Positions 1 to 7,432 of a stretch of DNA of 60,141 nucleotides are shown here, piece after piece. The DNA is from Bacteroides sp. UBA939 (GTDB lineage Bacteria; Bacteroidota; Bacteroidia; Bacteroidales; Bacteroidaceae): contig NZ_DBDF01000038.1 in the NCBI RefSeq assembly GCF_002293435.1, positions 1 through 60,141 of the forward strand. Direction: 5' to 3'. The notes below the pieces were generated by a model. The model saw only the letters and a list, made by a program, of their open reading frames with translations, was not told the DNA's origin and did not search any database. Numbering within the stretch: position 1 is the first letter of the stretch; each line of letters begins with the position of its first letter. The position numbers were made by a program, and so were the translations under genes.

Positions 1-122
1 AACTTTTCCATAATGAACCAATAGGCTCCGACGCCTTTGAAGGTTTCTACGCTGATCAGGTTTTGCATTCTGGGGTCATGCATCGCCATAAGCGGATGTT
101 TCAGATAGAAGTTACTTTTCAT
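1..122 (-). CDS. DUF4373 / Lin1244-like N-terminal domain protein (partial)
   Basis: The start codon is at 122 and the gene runs off the left edge of the window, leaving about 40 residues. The product begins MKSNFYLKHPLMAMHD and continues with a stretch resembling the opening of DUF4373 (Lin1244/Lin1753-like) proteins: charged residues, then G-V-G-A-Y-W-F-I-M-E. These domains occur in replication-initiator-like or phage/plasmid-derived proteins, so the gene could mark an old mobile element beside the injection-system locus. The family call rests only on this short segment. It is read divergently from the TPR-AraC regulator gene. Confidence 0.55.
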   Translation of the reverse strand, partial: MKSNFYLKHPLMAMHDPRMQNLISVETFKGVGAYWFIMEK

Positions 123-261
123 ATCAGGTTATTTGGGTTTTTACAGTGGGAAAAGTTTCCGGTAAGACGGTTCATTATAAATATGACATTCAAACGTAAG
201 ATTTCTTATGTGAAACTTTTCCCGTATTTTTATACTGCAAAGGTATAAAAATGATAATTTA

Positions 262-345
262 TAGCAAATGTACGGTTTGGCGAGAAAAAACGCCCTTAGA
301 ACATGCTGTAAGCCCTATTTTTTCCGCCAAACCGTACATTTGCTA
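262..345. repeat. 21-bp perfect inverted repeat with 42-bp spacer
   Basis: Positions 262-282 and 325-345 are perfect reverse complements (left arm starts TAGCAAATGTACGG). The stem can be extended through GAAAAAA (284-290) and TTTTTTC (318-324), with a single bulged A at 283. It lies between the divergent DUF4373-like gene and the regulator gene. It could be a structured leader, a bidirectional terminator or a mobile-element end. The rest of 123-653 holds a possible gene remnant (405-552) and A+T-rich promoter-like DNA in front of the regulator gene. Confidence 0.6.
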
Positions 346-404
346 ATTTTTCACTTTAACATAACATTAACATTTTGGTAGACCTTTGGCCTCCTTGAAA
401 CAAC

Positions 405-552
405 CTATAATACCCAATCCCACCAAATTTCATCCTTTAGCATTATGCCAATTCTAAAAGAACATTCATGACCTTGTATAACAACATCACCTCTACCATT
501 ATGCAATATATGGCAATACTCTGGAGTCGCATTTCTTAAAGTGGCAGGTACT
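405..552 (-). pseudogene. possible degenerate gene fragment
   Basis: Read on the minus strand from 552, one frame gives a protein-like stretch (ATPEYCHILHNGRGDVV) ending in a stop near 478. Shifting by one base gives a second open stretch rich in Trp and acidic residues (QGHECSFRIGIMLKDE, then WWDW) ending at a TAG at 405-407. A single inserted T near 480 would join them. There is no start codon and the family is not recognised. This could be chance; the second half also reads as a 42-codon open frame from an internal ATG. Confidence 0.2.
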
Positions 553-653
553 TAAAGTTAAGATAAAGAAAAATAAAAAAGTTTCCCACAAGCAAGCACT
601 ATGTCGCTAATTTTATATTAATTTGCAGATGCTTACTGAATGTAAAACAGAAA

Positions 654-2417
654 ATGAGAAAACAAAAAAATATGAACTACCCTTACAGCATACTCGTATT
701 TATATGGTTGATTGTAGCAACCGGCTTTAATGTAACACATGCCTTTGCAGCAAACAACTCCTTGCCGGACAGCCTGCTGACCGAAGACTGTGTCTATGAA
801 TATACCTTTTCGAATTATGACAAGGCAGTGCAAATAATGAAGGAACTGCGCAAGCGGAATACCTATTCACAATACCGACTGGACGTGACTGAAGGCGACT
901 TGTATTTCAATACAGGACGCTATCTGCAAGCACTGAAATACTACAAACGGGTAATGAAAAGCGACACGGTGCGAGGTAGCGACAAGGAGTACATGGAGCA
1001 GGTACACCGCATGATTTCCTGCTACGACTGCCTGCACGACGAAGCAAAGAAAGCAGGCTATGTGCGGCTATTGTTGCAGAAGGCGGAGCAGTGCGACAAC
1101 AAAGAAATGAAATCCATCGCCCTCTTCAATATGGGAAAGATGATCTATTACCAAGAGGACAAGCCACGGGGCTACGAAATGATAAAGGAAGCTATTTCCC
1201 TGATGAAGCAGACAGACTATAAATACAAGTATGACAACCTACGATATAATTACAACTCACTATTCATCATGCAGCAACGGGACAAACACTACGAGGATGC
1301 CCTGCAAACACTGGAAGAGCTGGAAAAGGTGACGACCAAGGCAACCAACGAGGAACCCGGCATCGGCAATCTGGCGGAGAAGGAGCAGAAAACGCTGTAT
1401 GCGCACCGTGCAGTCGTATTCTCCCGGCTGGGACGGTTCAGGGAAGCGAACGAAGCTTATCAGGCGTGGAAAGCCATCGGGGAGGCATACACCAAAGACG
1501 ACTATCTGATTATCCCCTATCTGATGGACAGGAAACAATACGACAAAGTGATTGAAATGTACACGCCGCGCGAAGCCTTCCTGTATGCCAACAAGGACAC
1601 CATCAACTACCACATGATGACGGCGAAGCGTTCGCTGGCGAAAGCCTACGAGGGCAAAGGGAACTATAAACTGGCATCACGGTACTATAATGCGCTCTCC
1701 ATCCTGACAGACAGTCTGAAGGCACGGGAACAGAAAAGTTCCGCCATCGAACTGGCAACAGTATATGAGACTCACGAACGCGAAGAGGAATTGCACGAAC
1801 AGACGGAACGGGTGAAAATGTACACAGTCATGCTGCTCTCTTCCGGAGTGGTGCTTGTTATCCTGCTGGTGTTGTTCGTACTTAATATACGGCATACCCG
1901 TACCGTTCGCCGAAAGAACACGGCCATGGTGAAAACGATTGATGACCTGCTGAGTTATAAGGACGAACTGGACGAAGCAAAGGAGAAACTGCGCAAAGTG
2001 ACAGAAAATAATAATACTGCCGACCTGCCGGATAATAGCATCATACCGGATAACGATACCGTAACGGACACGGAAGAAGAAGAGAAAAACCGGCTACTGT
2101 TTGAAAAGCTGGACAATGTGGTAACACGTGACAAACTATATCTGAACCCTGACTTGTCGCGTGAGGATTTAGTGAAGCTCACCGGAGCAAATAAAACACG
2201 GGTGGGAAGAATATTGCAACAGAATACAGGATTGGGTACAACGGGATATATCAATAAGAAACGGTTGGAATTTGCTGCAAAATTACTAAAAAACAATCCT
2301 AATTACACGATACCGACTATCGCCGAAAAATGTGGCTTGCCCAATGTTCCGACCTTTAATCGGCTGTTCCGTACCAAATACGGCATGACACCAAGTGAAT
2401 ATCGAAAAACCACGTAA
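654..2417 (+). CDS. TPR-repeat, membrane-anchored AraC-type transcriptional regulator
   Basis: The 587-residue protein has an N-terminal hydrophobic signal/anchor (about residues 8-30), a long helical TPR-like region (about 45-380), one transmembrane segment (about 389-412), a coiled or acidic linker, and a C-terminal AraC-type helix-turn-helix (about 480-587, ending GMTPSEYRKTT). This layout is common in Bacteroidetes: the periplasmic TPR part senses or binds something and the cytoplasmic AraC part binds DNA. No histidine-kinase or receiver domain is present. It sits just upstream of the injection-system operon in the same direction, separated by 233 bp that contain a direct repeat suited to an AraC dimer. 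It is therefore the likely regulator of that operon. An in-frame ATG at 672 is an alternative start. Confidence 0.85.
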   Translation: MRKQKNMNYPYSILVFIWLIVATGFNVTHAFAANNSLPDSLLTEDCVYEYTFSNYDKAVQIMKELRKRNTYSQYRLDVTEGDLYFNTGRYLQALKYYKRVMKSDTVRGSDKEYMEQVHRMISCYDCLHDEAKKAGYVRLLLQKAEQCDNKEMKSIALFNMGKMIYYQEDKPRGYEMIKEAISLMKQTDYKYKYDNLRYNYNSLFIMQQRDKHYEDALQTLEELEKVTTKATNEEPGIGNLAEKEQKTLYAHRAVVFSRLGRFREANEAYQAWKAIGEAYTKDDYLIIPYLMDRKQYDKVIEMYTPREAFLYANKDTINYHMMTAKRSLAKAYEGKGNYKLASRYYNALSILTDSLKAREQKSSAIELATVYETHEREEELHEQTERVKMYTVMLLSSGVVLVILLVLFVLNIRHTRTVRRKNTAMVKTIDDLLSYKDELDEAKEKLRKVTENNNTADLPDNSIIPDNDTVTDTEEEEKNRLLFEKLDNVVTRDKLYLNPDLSREDLVKLTGANKTRVGRILQQNTGLGTTGYINKKRLEFAAKLLKNNPNYTIPTIAEKCGLPNVPTFNRLFRTKYGMTPSEYRKTT

Positions 2418-2470
2418 ATTCCCAAAAAATAAGAGATATACAAGTCAAAACAAACGAAACAAAAAAGGTG

Positions 2471-2511
2471 TGTGCCAAAGTGGTAGATATTTGTGCCAAA
2501 GTGGTATATCT
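2471..2511 (+). promoter_or_regulatory. 21-bp-spaced direct repeat, likely operator of the injection-system operon
   Basis: TGTGCCAAAGTGGTA occurs at 2471-2485 and again at 2492-2506. Similarity continues through GATAT versus TATCT, so two 20-bp units lie exactly 21 bp apart, two turns of the helix. The second unit ends 15 bp before the -33 element. Tandem direct repeats on the same DNA face, upstream of -33, are the usual binding layout of AraC-family activators. The adjacent TPR-AraC protein is the obvious candidate. Confidence 0.65.
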
Positions 2512-2526
2512 TGAACCTCTATTTTC

Positions 2527-2557
2527 TTGGCTTGTATTTCCGTAAAGACTATTTTTG
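2527..2557 (+). promoter_or_regulatory. Bacteroidetes-type promoter for the injection-system operon
   Basis: TTG at 2527-2529, a 20-bp spacer, then TATTTTTG at 2550-2557. This matches the primary-sigma consensus of Bacteroidetes (-33 TTG/TTTG, -7 TAnnTTTG). Transcription would start near 2563, leaving a leader of about 88 nt before the first gene. The leader includes a CTCTTTGAAA stretch at 2636-2645 that resembles a boxA element. Confidence 0.7.
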
Positions 2558-2650
2558 GACTGTACTAATCAATTTTAACCGGTATAGTTCAAATGAAATA
2601 AAGGCGTACTGGCATAGTTAACCGTTTAAAAAAGACTCTTTGAAAGCTAT

Positions 2651-3208
2651 ATGATAAAGAAGATAGTGACACACTACGCCTCCCGCCTGGACGAGTACCT
2701 GCGCCACAAGTTTCCGCAGCCCGAAGGCATGGCAGAAGTAGGATTCATCGGCAACAGCGCGGATGAAAAACCATGCAAGCTGGTCGTTTCGCTGGTCAAC
2801 ATCGAGCGTGAAACGGCAGGGGGCATAGCGGGGAGTATCAACCGCAGTGGCATGGATTATACGCGGACTTTTGCGCCGCTGCTACTAAACCTCGACCTGA
2901 TGCTCGCCGCCGTATATGACGAGAGGCGGTATGCCGAGTCGCTTTCCGTCCTGCACGAATCATTGCTTTTCATCCAGTCGCATCCCTTTTTTGAACTGGA
3001 CGGGCAAAGATATACGGTAGAGGTCGTCACACTCTCGACACAAGACATTAATAACATCTGGTCTACATTGGGTGGACAATATTATCCGTCGGTGATGTGC
3101 AAACTGCGCCGTCTCGCGGTGGATGCGAATGAAGCTGTAGGCAGCGGTGGCATCTCCCGCGCCCCGTCGGCCAATGTAACCAATAAAAGAAAGGAGAAAA
3201 ATACATGA
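2651..3208 (+). CDS. DUF4255 (Pvc16/Afp16-like) sheath/tube terminator protein
   Basis: The 185-residue product matches DUF4255, the N-terminal domain of Pvc16/Afp16, which caps the distal end of tube and sheath in contractile injection particles. Visible family features are an N-terminal helix (about 1-20), a strand with VVSLVNIERE, a run of hydrophobic residues around LLLNLDLMLAAVY, and the FIQSHPFF region, followed by a Ser/Gly-rich tail. It is the first gene of the operon. Its stop overlaps the next start by 4 bp (ATGA), so translation is probably coupled. Confidence 0.85.
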   Translation: MIKKIVTHYASRLDEYLRHKFPQPEGMAEVGFIGNSADEKPCKLVVSLVNIERETAGGIAGSINRSGMDYTRTFAPLLLNLDLMLAAVYDERRYAESLSVLHESLLFIQSHPFFELDGQRYTVEVVTLSTQDINNIWSTLGGQYYPSVMCKLRRLAVDANEAVGSGGISRAPSANVTNKRKEKNT

Positions 3209-3972
3209 GCCAATATATGCCCATAGCCATCATACGCATCGAACATGATTATTGCGCCCCTCCAGCAAACCCTTTTGTGGACATGGAGCAGACCCCCGAC
3301 ACTCGAAAGCTGACGGATCGACGGGGCGTGTTACTCAGATCTACCGACAGGAATGAGTGGCAATGGATTATGTCCAATGATGCGCCGGGATTTATGGATG
3401 ATGATGCGCTGGAGCTTTCGATGATTGTGAAAAGCCCCGATTTCCTGCAACAGATAGAGAGCAAAGAATATGAGTTAGGCGGCTTTTACAAATTCACCGT
3501 GAAAGACGGAGTGACGGAAGTAAATGCCGATTATGTCTGGAAACAGGAAACAGAAGGACAGAAACTGAGAAACGAGTTCTGCCGCCTAACGCTGAAACCG
3601 GCACAAACGTTACAGGCCGCCTGCTGCCCCATATTCACCCTCCGGTTCTCTTCCCGTCCCTATTATTGGGAGTATCTGTGCATATTCAGGGATGAGAATG
3701 ACCTGCGCGGGAAAGACCTCAGCATGAAGTGCAGCGACAACTCTGTGTCTTTCTTTCCACCGGAAAAGTGCGGGACAACAGCATTCGGAGCCAATGTCTG
3801 GAGAATCGTTTCTATCGCTCGGATACCACTGAAGGAGCATTATGATTTTTCACTGCAACTCTACCTCGGCACGCGAGTGGAAAATCGGTTCATTTCACCA
3901 CCGCAAATGGGAAAATTCCGGTCGGACTCTCCGGATATCCTGAGAGAGATATGCTACATCAGAGAACAATAA
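3205..3972 (+). CDS. conserved hypothetical protein of the eCIS operon
   Basis: The 255-residue product is not recognised. It has no signal peptide or membrane segment and a mix of beta-strand-like hydrophobic stretches, consistent with a cytoplasmic structural or assembly protein. It starts inside the stop of the cap gene and lies 53 bp upstream of the sheath gene. Expression is therefore locked to the particle components. By position it could be a second cap or sheath-end protein, or an assembly factor, but nothing in the sequence decides this. Confidence 0.6.
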   Translation: MSQYMPIAIIRIEHDYCAPPANPFVDMEQTPDTRKLTDRRGVLLRSTDRNEWQWIMSNDAPGFMDDDALELSMIVKSPDFLQQIESKEYELGGFYKFTVKDGVTEVNADYVWKQETEGQKLRNEFCRLTLKPAQTLQAACCPIFTLRFSSRPYYWEYLCIFRDENDLRGKDLSMKCSDNSVSFFPPEKCGTTAFGANVWRIVSIARIPLKEHYDFSLQLYLGTRVENRFISPPQMGKFRSDSPDILREICYIREQ

Positions 3973-4025
3973 CCAAAGATTTGAGTCACGTCAAATATAG
4001 TATTAATCTTTAAAATTGAAAAACT

Positions 4026-5525
4026 ATGGGCGAATACAAGACCCCCGGCGTTTACATCGTAGAGAAAAACGCATTCGGCAACTCGGTAGTGGAAGTGGAA
4101 ACTGCCGTGCCTGCCTTTATCGGCTACACCGAAAAGGCGCTGAACGGTACGGAAGAACTGATCGGCAAACCATGGAAGATTACTTCCATGACAGAATTTA
4201 TTCAGTATTTCGGAGGGATGCATACCCCGAAATATACCATCTGCCTCAAGACGGGCGGTGAGGAATCCGCCCCCTCCGCCAAGAGCTTCTCCGTGAAGAC
4301 CTCCTCCGGTAGTGAGTTTTCCATTGCTGTGGAGAACGACTATACACTCTATCTGCACATGCTATTGTTCTTTACCAATGGCGGCGGTCCGTGTTACATC
4401 GTGTCCGTAGGCAAATACGAAACCGAATTCAAGGCAGCGGACTTCGAGACGGCCTTTACACCGCTGGAAAAAGAAGCGGAGCCTACCATGATAGTCATCC
4501 CCGAAGCCGTCAACCTGACGGACACCGCCTGCTATTCCCTGCAACAGAAAATGGTGGAGCACTGCAACAAGATGCAGAGCCGTATCTCCATTCTGGACGT
4601 GTTCATCCAGAAATATCCCGCCGACCCGAAAGCAAAAGTAGACTACGTGGAGAATTTCCGTAACGGGTTCAGCACCAACTTCCCCTCTTACGCGGCGGCT
4701 TACTATCCTTATCTGAATACTTCCGCTCTCGCTGATACCGACATTACGGAAAACATGATCGTACTGAAAGACAACGTAGCCGACTTCATTACGCATCTCG
4801 ATTTAGACGAGAAAATGATAACCTCCTTCAAGACCGCTTTTCTCACAGAGGAAAATAGTGGGGAGATGACAAAGGACATCAATCAGGCCCTGCTGCAAAA
4901 CTCCGTAATTTACCGGCAACTCATAAAAGCAGTCAAGGACAACCTGAACCTACTCTCCCCCTCGGCAGCGATAGCGGGCGTATATTGCTCGGTGGACAAC
5001 TCGCGCGGCGTATGGAAAGCTCCCGCCAACGTGACGGTTAATTCCGTGGTGAAACCATCGGTAGCCATCAACGACTACGAGCAGGAAAATCTGAACATAC
5101 CCATGAGCGGCAAGGCGGTGAATGCTATCCGCACCTTCCCCGGCGAAGGAGTCAAAGTATGGGGGGCACGCACGATGGACGGCAACTCGCAGGACTGGCG
5201 GTATGTCAATGTGCGCCGCACAATGATTTATCTGGAACAGTCGGTGAAAAACGCCGCACGCGCCTACGTGTTCGAACCGAACGATGCCGGTACATGGATT
5301 AACATGAAGTGCATGATAGACAACTTCCTGCGCAGCGTGTGGAAACGCGGCGGACTGGCGGGGGCGACTCCCGAAGACGCCTTCGAGGTGCACGTGGGGC
5401 TGGGCGACACGATGACAGCCGAAGATATTCTGGATGGCATTATGCGCATCACGGTGCTGGTGGCAGTCAGCCGTCCGGCAGAGTTCATCGAAATCACCTT
5501 CCAGCAGCAGATGCAGAAGAGTTAA
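4026..5525 (+). CDS. contractile tail sheath protein (Afp2-4-like)
   Basis: The 499-residue product has the standard N-terminus of phage-tail-sheath-family proteins (YKTPGVYIVEKNAF, then a VPAFIGYT strand). It also has the conserved C-terminal domain: RYVNVRRTMIYLEQS, a helix ending in FLRSVWKRGGL, and a final strand with VAVSRPAEFIEITF. The sheath surrounds the tube and contracts to drive it outward. Only one sheath gene is present, whereas Afp/PVC encode several paralogues. The start follows an A-rich stretch (TTAAAATTGAAAAACT). Confidence 0.95.
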   Translation: MGEYKTPGVYIVEKNAFGNSVVEVETAVPAFIGYTEKALNGTEELIGKPWKITSMTEFIQYFGGMHTPKYTICLKTGGEESAPSAKSFSVKTSSGSEFSIAVENDYTLYLHMLLFFTNGGGPCYIVSVGKYETEFKAADFETAFTPLEKEAEPTMIVIPEAVNLTDTACYSLQQKMVEHCNKMQSRISILDVFIQKYPADPKAKVDYVENFRNGFSTNFPSYAAAYYPYLNTSALADTDITENMIVLKDNVADFITHLDLDEKMITSFKTAFLTEENSGEMTKDINQALLQNSVIYRQLIKAVKDNLNLLSPSAAIAGVYCSVDNSRGVWKAPANVTVNSVVKPSVAINDYEQENLNIPMSGKAVNAIRTFPGEGVKVWGARTMDGNSQDWRYVNVRRTMIYLEQSVKNAARAYVFEPNDAGTWINMKCMIDNFLRSVWKRGGLAGATPEDAFEVHVGLGDTMTAEDILDGIMRITVLVAVSRPAEFIEITFQQQMQKS

Positions 5526-5558
5526 CTATAGTAGCAACAATAAAAAAATCAATATATT

Positions 5559-6023
5559 ATGGCAGATAATGGAACAGCACAGAGTGCAAGTACACAGGCG
5601 TGGCCGTTGCCGAGTTTTTATTTCAAAATCTCCATTACGAATGTAGGGGATATGTCATGCAGTGAAGTGTCGGGACTTGAGATGGAATACGATACCATTG
5701 AGTACCGTGCCGGTGACAGCCCGGTGTTCACCAAGCAGAAAATGCCGGGGCTAAGAAAGGCCGGTGACGTGACGTTGAAGAAAGGCATCTTCAAGGACGA
5801 CAAGGCAATGTGGGACTGGATCAATAAAGTGAAGCTGAATACCATCCAGCGCGAAACTGTCACCGTCAACCTGCTCGACGAATCGGGCGGGGTTGTGAAG
5901 ACGTGGGTAGTAGTGAACGCCTGGCCCAAGAAGATTACAGTGGAAGGCTTTAAGGCGGACGGCAACACTGCCGCCATCGAGACATTGGTACTGGCACACG
6001 AAGGTGTGAATATTTCAACATAG
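5559..6023 (+). CDS. inner tube protein 1 (gp19/Hcp-like, Afp1-like)
   Basis: The 154-residue product is a phage T4 gp19-like tail tube protein, the hexameric ring unit of the inner tube. Family landmarks are FYFKISITNVGDMSCSEVSGLEME near the N-terminus, KMPGLRKAGDVTLKKG, and a DESGGVVKTWVVVNAWPKK hairpin. It follows the sheath gene by 33 bp and precedes a second tube gene by 4 bp. The better match to the canonical tube sequence suggests it is the main tube subunit. Confidence 0.92.
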   Translation: MADNGTAQSASTQAWPLPSFYFKISITNVGDMSCSEVSGLEMEYDTIEYRAGDSPVFTKQKMPGLRKAGDVTLKKGIFKDDKAMWDWINKVKLNTIQRETVTVNLLDESGGVVKTWVVVNAWPKKITVEGFKADGNTAAIETLVLAHEGVNIST

Positions 6024-6027
6024 TGAT

Positions 6028-6528
6028 ATGGCTGATTCTCCCGCATCACAATCCACTGTTAAATGGATTCCATCCGTTGCTTTTTACTTTCAGGTGAATT
6101 TCCAACGGATGGGAGGTACCAACTTCCAAGCTTCATTCCTGGAAATTGGCGGATTGTCGTGGGATTTGGGTAAAAGGGTCTACCGGGGGAATAACGGGAG
6201 CTTCCAGGCTGTTCCTACCGGACTGACCTATCCGACGAATATGACATTGAAGCGTCCTCTGGGGCCTATGTCCGGTGCACTGGCCAAATGGCTGAAGGAG
6301 TGCCATGACTTTATCTCTTCCGCAAGGAAGGACAGAGATATGCAAGCTATTATGACTTACGATATGGTCATTCATCTGATGGATATAGACGGAAAGCCCC
6401 ACGCCTCGTGGCAATGTGTAAATGTCTATCCAATGAAATGGAGCTTGGGCAACTTTGCTTCCGACAAGAGTGAAATGGCAATAGAAACTATCGAACTGGC
6501 CTATGCCCGTTTGGAACGTGTAAAATAA
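6028..6528 (+). CDS. inner tube protein 2 / tube initiator (Afp5-like)
   Basis: The 166-residue second member of the gp19-like tube family (SVAFYFQVNFQRMGG, EIGGLSWDLGKR, MTLKRPLGPMSG, PMKWSLGNFAS). It is clearly divergent from tube protein 1. In Afp and PVC particles, secondary tube paralogues form the adaptor ring joining the tube to the spike hub, and this copy probably has that role. The spacing of 4 bp from the preceding stop implies translational coupling. Confidence 0.88.
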   Translation: MADSPASQSTVKWIPSVAFYFQVNFQRMGGTNFQASFLEIGGLSWDLGKRVYRGNNGSFQAVPTGLTYPTNMTLKRPLGPMSGALAKWLKECHDFISSARKDRDMQAIMTYDMVIHLMDIDGKPHASWQCVNVYPMKWSLGNFASDKSEMAIETIELAYARLERVK

Positions 6529-6534
6529 GAAATT

Positions 6535-6741
6535 ATGCCGATAATAATCAAGGAAATGCATGTCCGCACCGTTGTAGAGAAACGAATCGTCACAGAAGCG
6601 GAAGTTTCGGAGGAACTGTTCCGGAAGATAGAAAGCCGTGTAACGGAGGGACTGTTTGCCGGAGAAAGCAACAAACAGCTATCCACCCAGCAGTGGCAGC
6701 CCTTCACCCGGCGGTGGCAGCGAAAGAAGAACGAAAGGTAG
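6535..6741 (+). CDS. DUF5908 small eCIS protein
   Basis: The 68-residue basic protein begins MPIIIKEMHVRTVVEK, which fits DUF5908, a small family encoded between tube and LysM baseplate genes in many injection-system clusters. Its C-terminus is Arg/Lys-rich (FTRRWQRKKNER). It lies 6 bp after the tube 2 stop and 24 bp before the LysM gene. The role is unknown to me; the tight position suggests a baseplate or tube-adaptor assembly factor. Confidence 0.7.
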   Translation: MPIIIKEMHVRTVVEKRIVTEAEVSEELFRKIESRVTEGLFAGESNKQLSTQQWQPFTRRWQRKKNER

Positions 6742-6765
6742 TGACATATAAAGAACAAAAACGAA

Positions 6766-7425
6766 ATGGGAAAGATGACCATCACCGCCTATAGGGACGA
6801 CAGTTTCAACAGCGAATGCAAATCCGCATTGAATCTCCCCATCAATCCGAACAAGGTGAAGCTTGGCAAAGGAATCGTTTATGCGGAAGACAAGCAATTG
6901 GGCAGTCTGAACGGATCAAATGTCTATGTGCGCTACAAGCCTGAAACGTTCAGTTTCGAGTGTCTGCTGGATATGACTGCCATGGCCGATGACGACGAGA
7001 AGAAACCGGTGCACGACATGGTGGATGCTATCGAGGAGCGACTGTACGACTACAACACCGAAGGACATCGCCCTTCGTTTGTCAAGGTGCAGTACGGCGA
7101 CATCACGTTCTTCGGACAGCTCAAGACACTGGACACGGAATACACCCTGTTCGATGCAGACGGCATCCCGCTCCGCGCCGAACTGAAAGTGACACTGACG
7201 GGTTATTGCAACCAGAAGGAGGAAAAGAAACACTTCTCCAAGCATTCGCCTGACGTGTCGCGGTTGGTCACACTGAATGAAGGGCAGACACTCTCCGCCC
7301 TCTGCTACGAAGTATATGGTGATGCGCTCTTAGTGGGGCAAGTCGCAAGATTTAATAATCTGAACGGCTATAGGAACATACCGGCAGGTACGCAACTCCT
7401 GATGCCGATGTTAAAGAAAGGATAA
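6766..7425 (+). CDS. LysM-domain baseplate protein (Afp7/gp53-like)
   Basis: The 219-residue protein has a C-terminal LysM-like motif (about 160-217: LVTLNEGQTLSALCYEVYGD, with NIPAGTQLLMP as the closing strand). Its N-terminal half has strands typical of Afp7/T4 gp53-type baseplate proteins (YVRYKPETFSFECLLDMTA, FFGQLKTLDTEYTLF). These proteins sit around the spike hub and clamp the inner baseplate. LysM here is a structural module, as known for the family, and not necessarily peptidoglycan-binding. Confidence 0.88.
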   Translation: MGKMTITAYRDDSFNSECKSALNLPINPNKVKLGKGIVYAEDKQLGSLNGSNVYVRYKPETFSFECLLDMTAMADDDEKKPVHDMVDAIEERLYDYNTEGHRPSFVKVQYGDITFFGQLKTLDTEYTLFDADGIPLRAELKVTLTGYCNQKEEKKHFSKHSPDVSRLVTLNEGQTLSALCYEVYGDALLVGQVARFNNLNGYRNIPAGTQLLMPMLKKG

Positions 7426-7432
7426 AGAAATT

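Noticed and set aside
63..248. 61-codon plus-strand frame at the window start
   Set aside because: It overlaps the partial DUF4373-like gene on the other strand and has no recognisable features.
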